Shown here: one piece after another, positions 21,886-33,766 of the stretch | How the letters are laid out: every line of letters begins with the position of its first letter | Position numbering within the stretch: the stretch's first letter is position 1 | Assembly: GCA_036924285.1 (NCBI GenBank) | Contig: JAYKYS010000009.1 | Span: 13,392,001 to 13,456,000 of the forward strand | From: Asterella californica | Lineage: Eukaryota > Streptophyta > Marchantiopsida > Marchantiales > Aytoniaceae | Length of the DNA stretch: 64,000 nt | Reading direction: 5' to 3' | Translations under genes and position numbers: made by a program | The notes under the pieces: generated by a model | Told to the model about the DNA's origin: nothing | The model's database searches: none | Seen by the model: only the letters and a program-made list of their open reading frames with translations

Positions 21886-24800
21886 ACAGATAGATAGAAA
21901 CAAACAAACAAAGGGCAACTGAATCGATAGTTTTCAATTGGATTGAGTCTTATCGACGTTCTCATTTTTTACTGGACAATTCCGTTCCAGTTCCGGATCC
22001 TCACCAACGCGAGAGTTGAGATCCTGGCACACAAGCAGACACATGCAGGGAGGCAGGCATACAGCGAAACAGGTCGACCTCTGTAAAATACAATGACAGC
22101 GACACCCAATCATGATGAGATTGGAAGGAAGGAAGGCAGGCAGGCTAAGTGGGCGGATAAACCCGCTTAGCTTCTCTTAGTTCTCTGCTCGACCAGTGCG
22201 GAGCATCAGCAGCACAGTCTCAAGAACTCAGTGATTGATGGTTTTGGTTGTAATATACAAGGAGAAGACGTGAAAGAGCTAGAGAGACATGGAAAAAAGA
22301 GAGCGAGAGAGAGAGAGCGTAGAAAGCAGCATCAGCTAGACGAGCGGGCGAGCGGGTGGTGGGTCGACCATGCTTTCATTCAGAGCTGTGGCAGCTGATG
22401 ATGAAGCCTCCAGAGGAGAAGGTCGCTTTAGCTTATTTTTAGCCAGCTTAACCTCAGTTCCATAAATTTATGGCGCCGGCAGTCCCGTCGAGTTGAACTG
22501 TAGATACAACGATGATGCAAAGACGATGAATCGCTGCAGCAGCATCAGAAGCTGCTATATTTCGTACTAGTACGTACTATCTCTTGCTCTCGGCGTGAAA
22601 CCTTATCATGTCGCATTAATTTATTTATACGCGGACCTGTCCGCCACTATGACTGATAATACCACTTGACTTTTGATTGATCATTCACTCGGTCATCGAT
22701 CGAGCAGGATTCTGTGCTGCGCTGCGCTGCGCATCCGAGCTTATCGTCGTGGGATCCGTCGGGGCCCAAAGGCTCCTAGATATTCAATCCATGCTCTCGT
22801 ACATGCATACGCCGGCTGACTGCGAAACGAGAATGTGGGCGTACGGATAACTTATTTGGATATCTCGACCGAGGGACAGACCAGATGGACGAAATGACTG
22901 CTGCTGCGTTACTACCTTCTTCTAGATGCGGAAACGGCTCGTGCGAATTCACAGTTCTGTTTACTTATTTCAACCTAAATCATAGACGATGACAATGGAA
23001 GAACGGGGGAAGCATGTCCAAGCTGTTCTACCGATCGCACAACTTCCAAACTCGGCGCAGTTTCTCATAAGCGAGAGAGAGAGAGACACGCATACACACA
23101 GATTGAAATGCGAGAGCCCTGCAGGAGGGGCCCTACGAGGCAAGCGTAGCACAGTGCGACGTGTAAAGTCTCTAAACAGTCTCTAAACCTCTGAGGGGTC
23201 CACCATCATCGACACCAACCGATTCGAATATTGGAAATGTAAGCAAGAAGGATAGACCTGGTTTTGAGCGGGGCCCCGCCGAACCAGCGCAGCCCAGCGG
23301 AGCAAGAGAGCACAAGTGGACGAATATATACACATATATCTGTTGTATTCCTTTCTTGCGTTTCAAGAGAATGAATGGGATCGATCGCTTGTGTTACTAC
23401 GGCATGCACGTCGTCCCTGTCTCGTGCTGGTCTCGCTGAGTCCATATATTCTCTTTCTTCACTCTCTCTGTGGATCACAAACGGGACCTCGTAATGCATG
23501 TCTAGATCTGTGGATCGTTAAATAGCTGCCTACGTACGTCTAGATTTGTAGTTTGTAGATGAACTAAAAGAACTCAAATACTCCAGTCCCCACAGTCAAG
23601 GATCGGTGAGACCCCGACTGGCATTTGTTCAAATATCAGGACGTACTGTCAAAGATTCTGATATCAGCCGTCGACCATTTAAGATTTTCTTTGAGTGATT
23701 CCAATTCTTAAGCTTGTGGCTCTGTTCTGACTGAAACAAGTGCTCCCGTTTTCCTTTCTTTCTCTTCATTTCTGAATCAGTGATTCAGATCTCGACCCCT
23801 GTAGCGGAATCAATCTGCAGACGGTTCTAGATGGCTTGGGCTGCCCCGATCGGTTGGAGTCTACTTTTGCGCCAGCCCTGGCTGTCCGTTCGTCCCCTGA
23901 GTTCTGGCGATCCCCGCCTCCAAATCCGCTCACATCCCTCGAGCAGTTACTTGAAGAGCAGAAAATTTGAAGTCGGTAACGTCTTCTAGCAACCGATGTG
24001 ACTCCGAAGTCTTAGAAAGAAGAACACTATCCGAGACGCTAGCTAGACGGTTTCTCAGAGACTCGGCCAAGAGTCGTCGAGGAGGGGCTTGCACAGAGAA
24101 ATCGTTCCGCATATATTTCTGTACGGCCGTGCGGGTCACACCAAGTGAGTCAAGCGTTGATGAAGGAAGCGACAAGCGACGACGACGAACGATGCATGGA
24201 CGAGTCAAACATGTGATTCTACGAATTGGTGTGCACGAAGCCCGATCATGGGCTGCAACGGAATACTCTATCCACGATTCTGACGGGAACGAACTCAAAG
24301 AAAGTGCGCTTGCGTTCGCTGGCCCGTTCTCCATTATAACAACCGTCGTGAGTCGTGACAACAACATTCATCCCATCCATCCATTTACGCTACGAGTACG
24401 TTGCATCCGGCAAGAATCATGAGAATGATTAGCTGCTGCTCTACATGGCCACAGTTGCCATGTCTCATGTATGTGGATGTGTAAGGAAGATGACACGGTA
24501 GTAAAAAGACACTGTATGACAACCGACGAGCGACATGCAGGCCAGGCAGTCGCCTGCTTTACTTTCTCGATCATTCATTTTCCTTTCGTCGGCAAGGAGG
24601 CATATGGTAAGTCTCTTCTTCAACAAGGAAGGAAGGACTAAATGAACTCTTCGTTACTGCGGTATAAAAGAGCGGCCACGAACTATGAATGATGGACCGA
24701 CCGACCGACCGACCGACCCACCGGAAGCGCGACAAGTGTGAAGAGAGCCAAAATAAACCTCCATTATTAACTCCACTCGAACATAACGTATATGCGTTAT

Positions 24801-26079
24801 CAGCGAATATACACGTTTATTCAGTTATTACACATCTACAATAAGTCGTAGTACGCTGATGATTGTTAATGATTTCACTAAATTCATGAATATGCTTGTG
24901 AAATACAAGATTTTATCACTGAAGACAGAAAATAGTTAAATCCAGTGATAATTTTATTAGCGTGGAAGGTAACAACAACAAGCATACAGTAAGAGTTTAT
25001 ACATAATGCGATAAAAATATAAAATCGAATCAAATCTTAACTACATGTTATCATACACATGAATACAATGTGAACATAACAATAATTATAAAACGATCAC
25101 ATATAGAAGTTATTCTTCCCATTGTGACTTACCTGTTGAAAATGTCTGAATCCGGAAAGGACAAAAGTGTGTTACTGTTGACTCCATGCCGGTTCATGGA
25201 TTGCATGGACATCCAAAGACTGCACGGACATCCTGGAGACGATAGGATCCGCACGTAAGGACTCTAGGCATCAATGAGATGATGAATGCTAATAGGATAA
25301 GCGGAAGATCATGCAGAAGGCAACATGGAGCAGAGGCAGAGGTGGCAGAAGCGCGCCTGGGGGAACAGCGGTGAGGATTAGTCATTAGCGTGGTGCGGTT
25401 ATAGCCTTAAGGCCATAAGTAGAACAAGGACTAGCTACTTAGGGGAGCCGGGAGAACAAGATCGAGGAAAGTCGTAATTAAGGAGGAGGACTGACAGTTA
25501 AGATGGCGATTTTTTTGCCAACACGAGAGAGACAGAGGGCTCTCTGCAACCTTTGTGTGGAAAAATGACAAGCGACAATGAGAGAGTGGAGGTGTTAAGA
25601 CCTGACGCAAGGCGAGAAAGTGAAAGTAGTAACATTGTCGAGTTCGGAGCAACGCGAAACAAATTGTAGATCCAAGATATGGAGATGGAGAAAAAGAAAG
25701 GCAAAAAAGAATCTCTTAACATGATAGACTGGAGGAAAACTGAGAACCCAGACAGGACCTTGGCTATCGTGGAGAGGCTCCACCACTCGCAGAAAAATCG
25801 TAATGTAGAGAGAGAGGAAGTGCAAAGAACGGACGAAATACAAGACGATGGGACGGCTACACTAGTTGTTACTTGTGATTCACACTAGTAAGCCAAGAGT
25901 CCTTTGTAAGCGAATCAGAACATTCATACAACAAGATATTCTGATATGATATACAAGTTTTTCTTAAAATTATAAATCACTTTTATACAAAAGTTTCCTT
26001 ATACACTTGATTGATCGATCGAATAATGCGATCCTCAATGATAAAACCTCTTATATACAAGTCTTTAAGCAACACACGG
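21886..26079. other. 3' UTR and intergenic region without a recognised gene
   Basis: After the stop codon come purine-rich and GA-microsatellite tracts (22,295-22,318; 23,069-23,085). ORFs of about 150 codons on both strands at 23,930-24,422 are mutual shadows with no family resemblance. A (GACC)6 microsatellite lies at 24,695-24,718, with a TATAAAAG string just upstream (24,663), but no gene follows it. From 24,760 the sequence is AT-rich. Nothing further is supported. Confidence 0.5.
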
Positions 26080-27397
26080 TGTCGTGATGTGAATCATTTC
26101 ACATAGTAAATGATTCACTTCTCTGTCAGGCGTTAGCCTCTCTGAGTGAAGTTAAGACCTCAAAAAAGTCCATTTTTGAAAGATGTTATATATTTTGAGT
26201 CTTAGTAGGTTGATTACCATGTTGATAAGGCTTAAGCTCATGGGTTGTATTTGCGTGTCGTCCATGCACGCTTTCTAGCTGATTTAAGTTATTTTTCGGG
26301 GCTGCGTGTCGTTTTAGGTAGTTTAAGTTTTACGCTGGCACTCTAGGGGGCTTGACGTGGTAGCCTATGAGTGTAGATAAGTTACCAGGTAGTTTAAGGC
26401 ACAAAAGGACAGTCAAGTGGAGCTATGAACTCCCATTGGTTCATTTTTATCTTTTGTAAAACTCTAAGTTCAGAAACAGAGCTCTAGAGTGGATTTCAAG
26501 CAATTGGTGAGGACACTGCAAAATCTGAGAGTACAAGGAGATAGAGCTCGTCGAGCCAAGCACGGTCAATGAAATTCTTGATCGATTTGGATCAATAAAC
26601 AAGGAGTTATGCCCCATTGAAGTTCAGATTGTGTCAAAACTGCATCACTTTTGTTGATTTTGGGGTTTTTAGTGTCAATTGCAGCAGAATTGAGGAAATC
26701 GCTTCAAACCTTCGTGGTTGCGTTCACTGCCAGCCGAGCTACGACTGTCAAAAAAGTTTCAAGTGATTTGAGTTACCGAGTAATTCAGGGCAACAGCTGA
26801 AGTAGAGGGGGTCCGAAAAGCTCTCAATCTGGAACAGCAACTTCAGAGAGCGAGATCTGGGTTCTGTGTGGAATCAGGAGGCCCAACTTCACAGGAGTGT
26901 TCAGCAAGCTGTGTACTGCAAACCCTGTAAGAATTTTCCAAAGTGATCGAGCCAATTCTTTGTTCTAGGTCGAAACAGCTGTCTGGGTACCAGAAATCAC
27001 CGTAATTTCTCTACTCAGAAAGTTTCTACTCATATCTTAGTGCTCTGAATTGATCTGAAGCTGAAACTTCGTATGTGTATCCAGTAGGACCTTATTGACA
27101 TGTAGGAGGAGTTCTGAAGTCTGAACCTTCACATATTTCTCAATCATGAGTGTCAAAGTTCGCCATCTGATCTTATCATTGCTAGTTAAGTCTGAACTTT
27201 ACTTCCTGAACATATCAAAAGAGCCAAGAGACTTATATGAGTGTTTTTCAGTATCACCTTGAGACCTGAAGCCTATCCTTTGAGTAAACCAGCCACAGCT
27301 TGAAGCCCAACGCTTCCCTGAGTAGATTGAACACAGCCTTCAAGCTCATATCACAGCCGGAAGGTTCGTCCTTCCCAGGAAGACTCTCAACCTGACA
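26080..27397 (+). repeat. 5' LTR (1318 bp, short subfamily)
   Basis: It begins TGTCGTGATG and ends CTCAACCTGACA. An inverted repeat at 26,089-26,118 (GTGAATCATTT, spacer CACATAGT, AAATGATTCAC) is shared with the other short-subfamily copies. A TATA-like 'gttatatattttg' lies near 26,184. Between about 26,490 and 26,680 the sequence resembles the solo LTR at 51,924 and differs strongly from its own 3' partner; beyond about 26,880 the pair is almost identical. Confidence 0.92.
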
Positions 27398-27418
27398 TTT
27401 GGTGCTTCCACTGAGAGC
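27398..27418 (+). other. Primer-binding-site region after the 5' LTR
   Basis: The bases 'tttggtgcttccactgagag' follow the LTR end directly. A very similar string follows 5' LTRs of several plant Gypsy elements as I remember them. The position is right for the minus-strand primer site, but I cannot name the tRNA with certainty. Confidence 0.55.
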
Positions 27419-27466
27419 TCTTGGGGTGATTGATTGAGGAGGTTGAGTTTACTACAAGGAGAGAAG

Positions 27467-29905
27467 ATGGATTGCAAGAGCGCTGCTGCTGCTACTTCTG
27501 CGGCTGCTGCATCTACGTCTACTGCAGCACCTTCTGTAGCACATGTGACTGCAACGACCTCTGTACCTGGTCTGGATACAGCTGAGATCCTGAAGACGCT
27601 TGCGGCCCTGGTCCAACAACATCCGATCGTTGGAGGGGGTGAGTTAAAATCCACCAAGGCTTTGCAAGCGATAGTGAATAGATGTGGAAGGTTTGAAGGT
27701 AGAGATATTTCTAGATATCTTCGTGAGTATAGAGGAGAGATGGAGCTGGTTAGGGTTACTGATGCTGAGATGATAGCAAGTTTTGAGTTAGCTGTCATTC
27801 CTGAGTTGCAGGACCAAGTTAGGGATGTACAGAGAAGAAATCTTGGAATCTGGATGAGTTTTGAGCGATCTCTTCGAGAGGAGTTTCTTGAGGAGGATTC
27901 AGAAAGAGTTACTAGAAGGACATTTCTAGACTGGGTTGAGCAGCAACCTGATCGTATGATGAGCTTGAGTGAGTTACTGAGAGAGTTTGATCGGAGATAC
28001 CGGCAACTTTCAACTCTAGAGCGAATAACCCTAGATGCTAGAAGAATAGAGCTTTTCCTGCAAGCTATCGATGATGCTACGGCAGATCAATTATGTTTTA
28101 TGTTGGCTGATCGATCTGCTGAGAGAGGTGTTACTATGGATTGGGGGAGAGTTGAGGATGCTGTGGCTGTACTAACAAGGCAGAGGAGGGGAAGAGTGGC
28201 TGTGAGAGGACGTTCTCTTGCAGAAGTGGTCACTCCACCTTATATTGCTCCTCAAGTACAGCAGCCTTTGGTCCCTGCTCCCAGACCTGTTGTCCCAGCT
28301 ACAATTCCTTTGATGCTAGTTGTGCCAGCTCCGACACAAAGGGTACCTGTTTAGAGACCTGCGGAGAACCATGGTCAACAGAACCAGATTGAAGACCTGA
28401 TTCGGCAGATGCGAGAGCTGAAGGTAGAGCTAGCTGGATTGCAAAGAGAGCAGCCACCGGCGCCTGCTGCTGCACGTCCAGGAGGAGCTCCTGTTCATAG
28501 ATGTATCTGGTGTGACAGTCCTGATGACTTTCGGAGAGACTGTCAAGAGCTCACAACTGCTTTGCGAGATGGTGTGGTTCGCTATCAGAACGGTAGGCTG
28601 CACCTTTCTTCTACTGGAGAGCCGTTGAGCACGTAGTTTGGACGAGGAGGCATGAGGAGTCTACCTCAGATTGCTGCGGCTGCAACAGCAACTGCGTTAA
28701 TGACACCGTTGGTAAATTCTGATGTATATGCAGGACATATTGAGATCTCTTCTAGTCCTACATTGCTAGATAGGAGTGCTGAGAAGAGTGTGGCTCCAGT
28801 TCCTTCTGAGATACTGAAGAGAGGAGCCGAGTCTATTCGTAGGGTCACAGGATGGGGAGATCCTGTAGATGCTGCTTCTATCAGAGCATTCTTGGATGTG
28901 GATAGACACGTTCACTGACAGGATGCTTCTGTGGAGGAAAAGAGGCGACGAGAAGCCTCTGAACTTGATACTGGAGTTCCTGAGGAGACTGGAGATAGAC
29001 GGAGAGTCACAAGGAGACGAGCGGCTTTTCTTGAGGACATCCCGTCTACTTCTGCAGCTCCTCCACCTGCACCAGGTCCTATGGAGGACGTGCAGAGATC
29101 CCAGCAGGAGCCAACGACTGCTGGTAGGCGGTTTACTGCCCAAGAGAAGGAGAAGGGACCGGCTTACAAGTTGGCAGTTGATATTGAAACTTCTACTGAT
29201 CTGAAGAGCATACTGGATGCACGAATCGAGTTTTCGCTCCGAGAAGTTCTTGGTATTGCAAAGAGGGAGTTTCACGAGTTGATCATCGACATCATCAAGC
29301 GCAAGAGACAGGTGATGTCCGAACAGGTAGAGAGTCAGATGATAGATGCAGTAGGAGCTTCTCTGAATGATGCAGAGTTTGGAAAGGTGCATTTTCAGGA
29401 AGTTGATGACCAGGTCTACCAGCAAGAAGCGTTAGTTGCTGGTACCAACACTATTGAGTTCGATGATGAGGAAGGTGGCGAGGAGAGTCCAGCTACTGAT
29501 AGTGATTTCAGAAGGAGACATTGGGCTCGTGCTACAACTGCTACACGAGTTTGTCTTGGAAGTTTGACTGAATCTGTTACTGCTTTAGTTGATCACGGAT
29601 CTGAGATCAACATCATGTCACGGGAGGTGTATGAGAGAGGTCAGTGGCCTATCGAGCTGAACCATGGTTGGGTGTTACGAGCTGCAAACAACCAGAAGGG
29701 TGAGTTATACGGCGCTTGTCCTAACGTGAAGGTGAAGATAGGTGATGTGGATGTAGATCAGCACTTCTTCGTGCAATCTTCTGCTTCGTATCCTGTGATT
29801 CTTGGTCAGCCTTATATCACTGCGGTTAGAATGGAGATCAAGATGATGGATGACGGATCTCATTATGCTAAGATCCGTAGTCCAGATGATAGACGTTCTG
29901 TGTAG
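27467..29905 (+). pseudogene. Gag-protease reading frame, interrupted by three in-frame stops
   Basis: One frame runs from the ATG at 27,467 to the TAG at 29,903, broken by TAG 28,352, TAG 28,634 and TGA 28,916. The order is an Ala/Ser/Thr-rich start, an alpha-helical capsid-like region (RFEGRDISRYLREYRGEMEL, about 27,690-28,180), a Pro/Val-rich linker, and a CCHC zinc knuckle near 28,503 read as CIWCDSPDDFRRDC, in which the histidine position is Asp. A protease domain follows with active-site string ALVDHGSEINIM (Asp codon at 29,591) and a closing VILGQPYI. Gag packages the RNA and protease matures Gag-Pol. The lost knuckle histidine would be expected to weaken zinc and RNA binding. The position of the stop codons suggests decay rather than programmed readthrough. 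Confidence 0.85.
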
Positions 29906-30036
29906 TTTATGACCATTTGTACGAACCACGAACGAAACCGGCAGACCTTGAGAGATTCTCTTATCTGTAGGAGTAAGGGTTTTCAGAAACCACTCTCGTA
30001 GGACGGGATAGCGAGAGTGAAGGATCTACTGCTACT

Positions 30037-32402
30037 ATGATCCCGCTTGAGCAGCCTGAGGGATCACAGGAGGCTGATGGAGAGGTTGCTCTAGATTCAG
30101 AAAGTAGTTGCACTGTACATAGTTGGAAATCTGGTTTGATGGCTTTCAGTTCTGATGATTGGAGTGAGTTCACGCGGATAGAGGATTTGACTGAGAAGAG
30201 TAGAAGACAGATGGAGAGGTGTGCAGCAAATCTGCGTTGTACAGGAGTTCTTAAGGAAGATGAGACGATTTCTGGTGTTTATGAGGAGTTTGTAGGTGTA
30301 CAGTCTTTTGTTCATTGGCTGGATGATGTAGATAGGTTGATGGAACAGATGGGAGGTAGGGTGGTGATCCCCATCCATTCTCGTGAAGTCTATGAGGAGA
30401 TTATCTCGTACTTGCGATATCGTCCTCATCCGAGACTGGAGAATGGATGGAAGGATGCAGTCTGTTGGTGTGGCTTACATCAGGAAGCGGAAGTACACGC
30501 CAAGTATAAAGCTGTAGCGAGGAAGGTGAGACCTGTGGCGACCCAAGTATCTGTTGATTCTCATCAGCATATGGAGTTAGCGGCTGCTGAGCCTGTGCTT
30601 AGAGATCCTACACAGGTAGGACACAAGTTTACTCAAGAGACACTCGAGCAGCTCCAGATAGGAAGGGGTGGCTTCTTAACTGAAGTAGGGAAACAAGCTT
30701 TTGAGCAGATGATAGTTAGTCATGGTAAGGCATTTTCTTTCTCAGTTGAGGAGATTGGTTGTGTGGATCCTAGTGTGATAGCTCCGATGGTTATCTTCAC
30801 TGTTCTTCATATACCTTGGGACTTGAAGCCGATTCCAGTCCCTCGTGCTTTACTACCGAAGGTCATTGAGCTGCTGAAGGAGAGGATACGAATGGGTATT
30901 CTTGAACCATCTATGACTCCGTATTCTAGCCGATGGTTCACAGTACCTAAGAAGACAGGAGCTCTGCGCTTCATCCAAGACTTGCAGCCTGTCAACAACA
31001 TCACGATTCGAAACGTTGGAACATGACCTGTGGTTGATGAAGTAGCTGAGGCGTTTGGTGGAAGGTCAATCTATTCTATTGGAGATCTGTTTTCAGGTTA
31101 TGATCAGTTTCAGCTTGCTTTGGAGAGTAAAGACTTGACTACCATACGTACACTTTTGGGTTTGATGCGGATGTGTACTCTTCCTCAAGGTGCTACAAAC
31201 TCAGTAGCCCATATGCAGAATGCGATGCACAAGGTGTTACGAGAGTTTGTACCTGAGGTCACTATCCGTTTCTGGATGATATTCTCATGAAAGGCTGTCC
31301 GATGGAAGACAAAGACGAAGCTGTGACTTCTGATGGATGCAGAAAGTTCGTTGCAGACCACATTCGAGATGTGGAGAAGATTTTGATGCGTTTGGAAGAG
31401 GTACATCTCACTCTATCCGGTACGAAATCTCGTTTTGGTATGTCAGAGATTGTGGTTGTGGGTCATTTGTGTGGTACTTTTGGGAGGCGTCCGAACCCAG
31501 AGAAGGTAGATGCTATAGCAAGGATAGCTGATTACACCAACATCATTGAGGTTCGACGGTTCTTGGGAGCTTGTGTGTTCTTTCGTGTGAGTATTCCTCA
31601 TTATGCACACATTGCCGAGCCTCTGTATGCACTATTGAGAAAGGGAAGGAGGTTTACTTGGCGGCAAGAACATCATGAGACGATGGAGCAGCTGAAGGAG
31701 ATTCTGAAGTCTCCACCTATACTAAGGAGGCTTAGCTACGAGAGCGGGAGACCTGTTGTACTGACTGTTGATACGAGTCCAAAGGCGATTGGATGGGCGG
31801 TTGGTCAAGAAGATGCAGAAGGTGTGCGGTTTGTTTCAAGGTTTGGAGCTCGGATCTTAACAGATAGACAACGTAACTATCCTCAAGTGAAGCGTGAGTT
31901 GTGGGGAGCTGTTACTGCTATGAAGGTAGATCGAGAGTTCTTGATAGGAGCTCGTGTGATACTAGAAATAGATTGTTTGCCTTTGTTGAGTATGATAGCA
32001 AACTGCAATACACCAGACATAGCAATGCTGCGATGGATTGCTTATGTCCGGAGTTTGAACCCTGAGCTAAAGCATATAGCAGGGAAGGACAATCCAGTTG
32101 CAGATATGTTGTCTAGGGCTCGTTATACAGATGAGGATGAGATGTTTGCAGAGGTGGAGAACGAAGAGAAGAGAGACGTTTGGTGCCAAGTTGGTCAGTA
32201 GACTTCAGACTTGGAACCATTGCCGTTCAATGAAGAGTTCTACTCAGAAAGGTTCCGCGATATTGGATTTTATCTGAGTTTGTTATGCAGAAGAGAAGGA
32301 TGGAGTGATGCAGAGTTCAAAGAGATCATACGGAAGACGTACAGTTATCTTATACGTGAGGGTTATCTGTGGAAACGTTGTCGGAGTGTGATCCGTCTAC
32401 CT
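30037..32402 (+). pseudogene. Reverse transcriptase-RNase H and start of integrase, broken
   Basis: It lies in a different frame from gag-protease, so a frameshift lies near 29,905-30,037. The N-terminal linker domain is followed by the RT (GILEPSMTPYSSRWFTVPKK; RFIQDLQPVN), a TGA at 31,024-31,026, then FSGYDQFQLALESKD and LPQGATNSVAHM. A one-base loss just before 31,270 puts the catalytic FLDD (31,269-31,280) into the next frame, which continues from 31,287 to the TAG at 32,199-32,201. RNase H begins with VLTVDTSPKAIGWAVGQ near 31,755 and ends with AGKDNPVADMLSR near 32,100. A further frame (32,211 onward) starts integrase (GYLWKRCRSVIRLPRK) and is cut at about 32,402 by the nested LTR. Confidence 0.85.
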
Positions 32403-33766
32403 AGGAAAGCGCTGGGCTTCTGGCTGTGGTTGTTTACTCAAGAGGTTGGCTTTCAGGTCACAACAGGAGCTATAAACACTCACACATGAGTGTAGGATCC
32501 TCTGATATGCTCAAAAAGCGAAATTTAGGTCTCACTGGTAGTAATAGGCTTAGGCGGTGAACTTTTGACACACAAGGAGAGGAAAACTATGAAGGTTTAG
32601 ACTTCCAAACTTCCCCTACATGTAAATGAGGCACTACTGAACACACACACGAAGTTTCAGCCTGAGATTGAATTCTAGCACCGAGATGTTGACAGAAAAG
32701 TTCTGAATAAGAGAATTATGGCAATTTCTGATACCTAGACAACTATTCTGACATAGAACAGAGAATTGGCTCGATGAATTTCAAATCTTCTCACAGTATT
32801 TGAAGTCTACAGGATGCTGAACATCCCTGTGAAGTTGGGACTCCTGAATGTACACAGAACTCCAGATCTCCTCCTCTGAAGTCGCTGCTCTAGATTAAGA
32901 GCTTTTTAGACCCCCTCTGCTTCAGCGGCCGCTCTGAATTACTCAGTTACTCAAATGATTCGAAACTTTTTGGACAGTCGTAGCCCTCCTGACAGTGAAC
33001 GCAACCACGAAGTTTTGAAGTGATTTCCTCAATTCTGCTGCAATTGGCACCGAAAACCCCAAAATCAACAAAAGTGATGCAGTTTTGGCACAATCCGAAC
33101 TTCAATTGGGCATAACTCCTTGTTTATTGATCCAAATCGAGCAAAAATTTCACTGACAGTGCTTGGCACGACGAGCTCTCTCTTCTTGTGTTCTCAGATT
33201 TCGAAGATCCCTCACCAAATGCTCGAACTCCACTCTAGAGCTCTATTTCTAAACTTAGAGTTTTACAAAAGACAAAAATGGACCAATGGGAGTTCATAGC
33301 TCCACTTGACTGTCCTTTTGTGCCTTAAACTACCTGGTAACTTTTCTACACTCATAGGCTACCACGTCAAGCCCCCTAGAGTGCCAGCGTAAAACTTAAA
33401 CTACCTAAAATGACACGTAGTCCCGAAAAATAACTTAAATCAGCTAGGAAGCATGCATGGGCGACAAGTAAGTGCAACCCATGAGCTCAAACCCCTATCA
33501 GCATGGAAACCCTAAGTTATGTACACTGAACGTCATAGACAAGTAAGAAGTCACTTGCACAAGCGCACAAATGCTTGAACAAGATAACTAACATACTATC
33601 AACCTACTAGGACTCAAAATAGTATTAACACCGTATGCAAAGGTGTCAAACATATACATAAAGGACTAGAAGTAATATGAGCTAACTTCTAGAACTACCA
33701 AACCTAAGCGTCGGAGTAGAAGTCAAGCATGTAGCCGCCAAATGGCGCGACAACGTCCGCAGAGAA
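32403..33766 (-). repeat. Inverted, end-truncated LTR of the long subfamily, nested in integrase
   Basis: Read on the minus strand, this matches the LTR from an internal position (33,766) to about 90 bp before the LTR end (32,403). Landmarks in reverse order are 'aagcgctgggcttctggctgtgg', 'gagaattggctcgatgaa', 'gcggccgctctgaattactc', 'caagccccctagagtgccag' and 'cttgcacaagcgcacaaatgc'. The stretch 33,500-33,740 exists only in the long-LTR type (solo copy at 51,924), not in the host element's own LTRs. It is far more diverged than the host's two LTRs are from one another. The first bases of the LTR and its last 90 are missing, so no target duplication is visible. Confidence 0.8.

Noticed and set aside
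23930..24422. Overlapping ORFs of about 150 codons on both strands.
   Set aside because: They are shadows of each other, resemble no family, and lie in a region with no other gene evidence.
24661..24720. A core promoter (TATAAAAG plus a (GACC) tract).
   Set aside because: No gene or ORF of substance follows on either strand; the match is probably chance beside a microsatellite.
28340..28930. Programmed stop-codon readthrough in gag.
   Set aside because: Three separate in-frame stops, plus stops and shifts in pol, fit decay better than a single regulated readthrough site.
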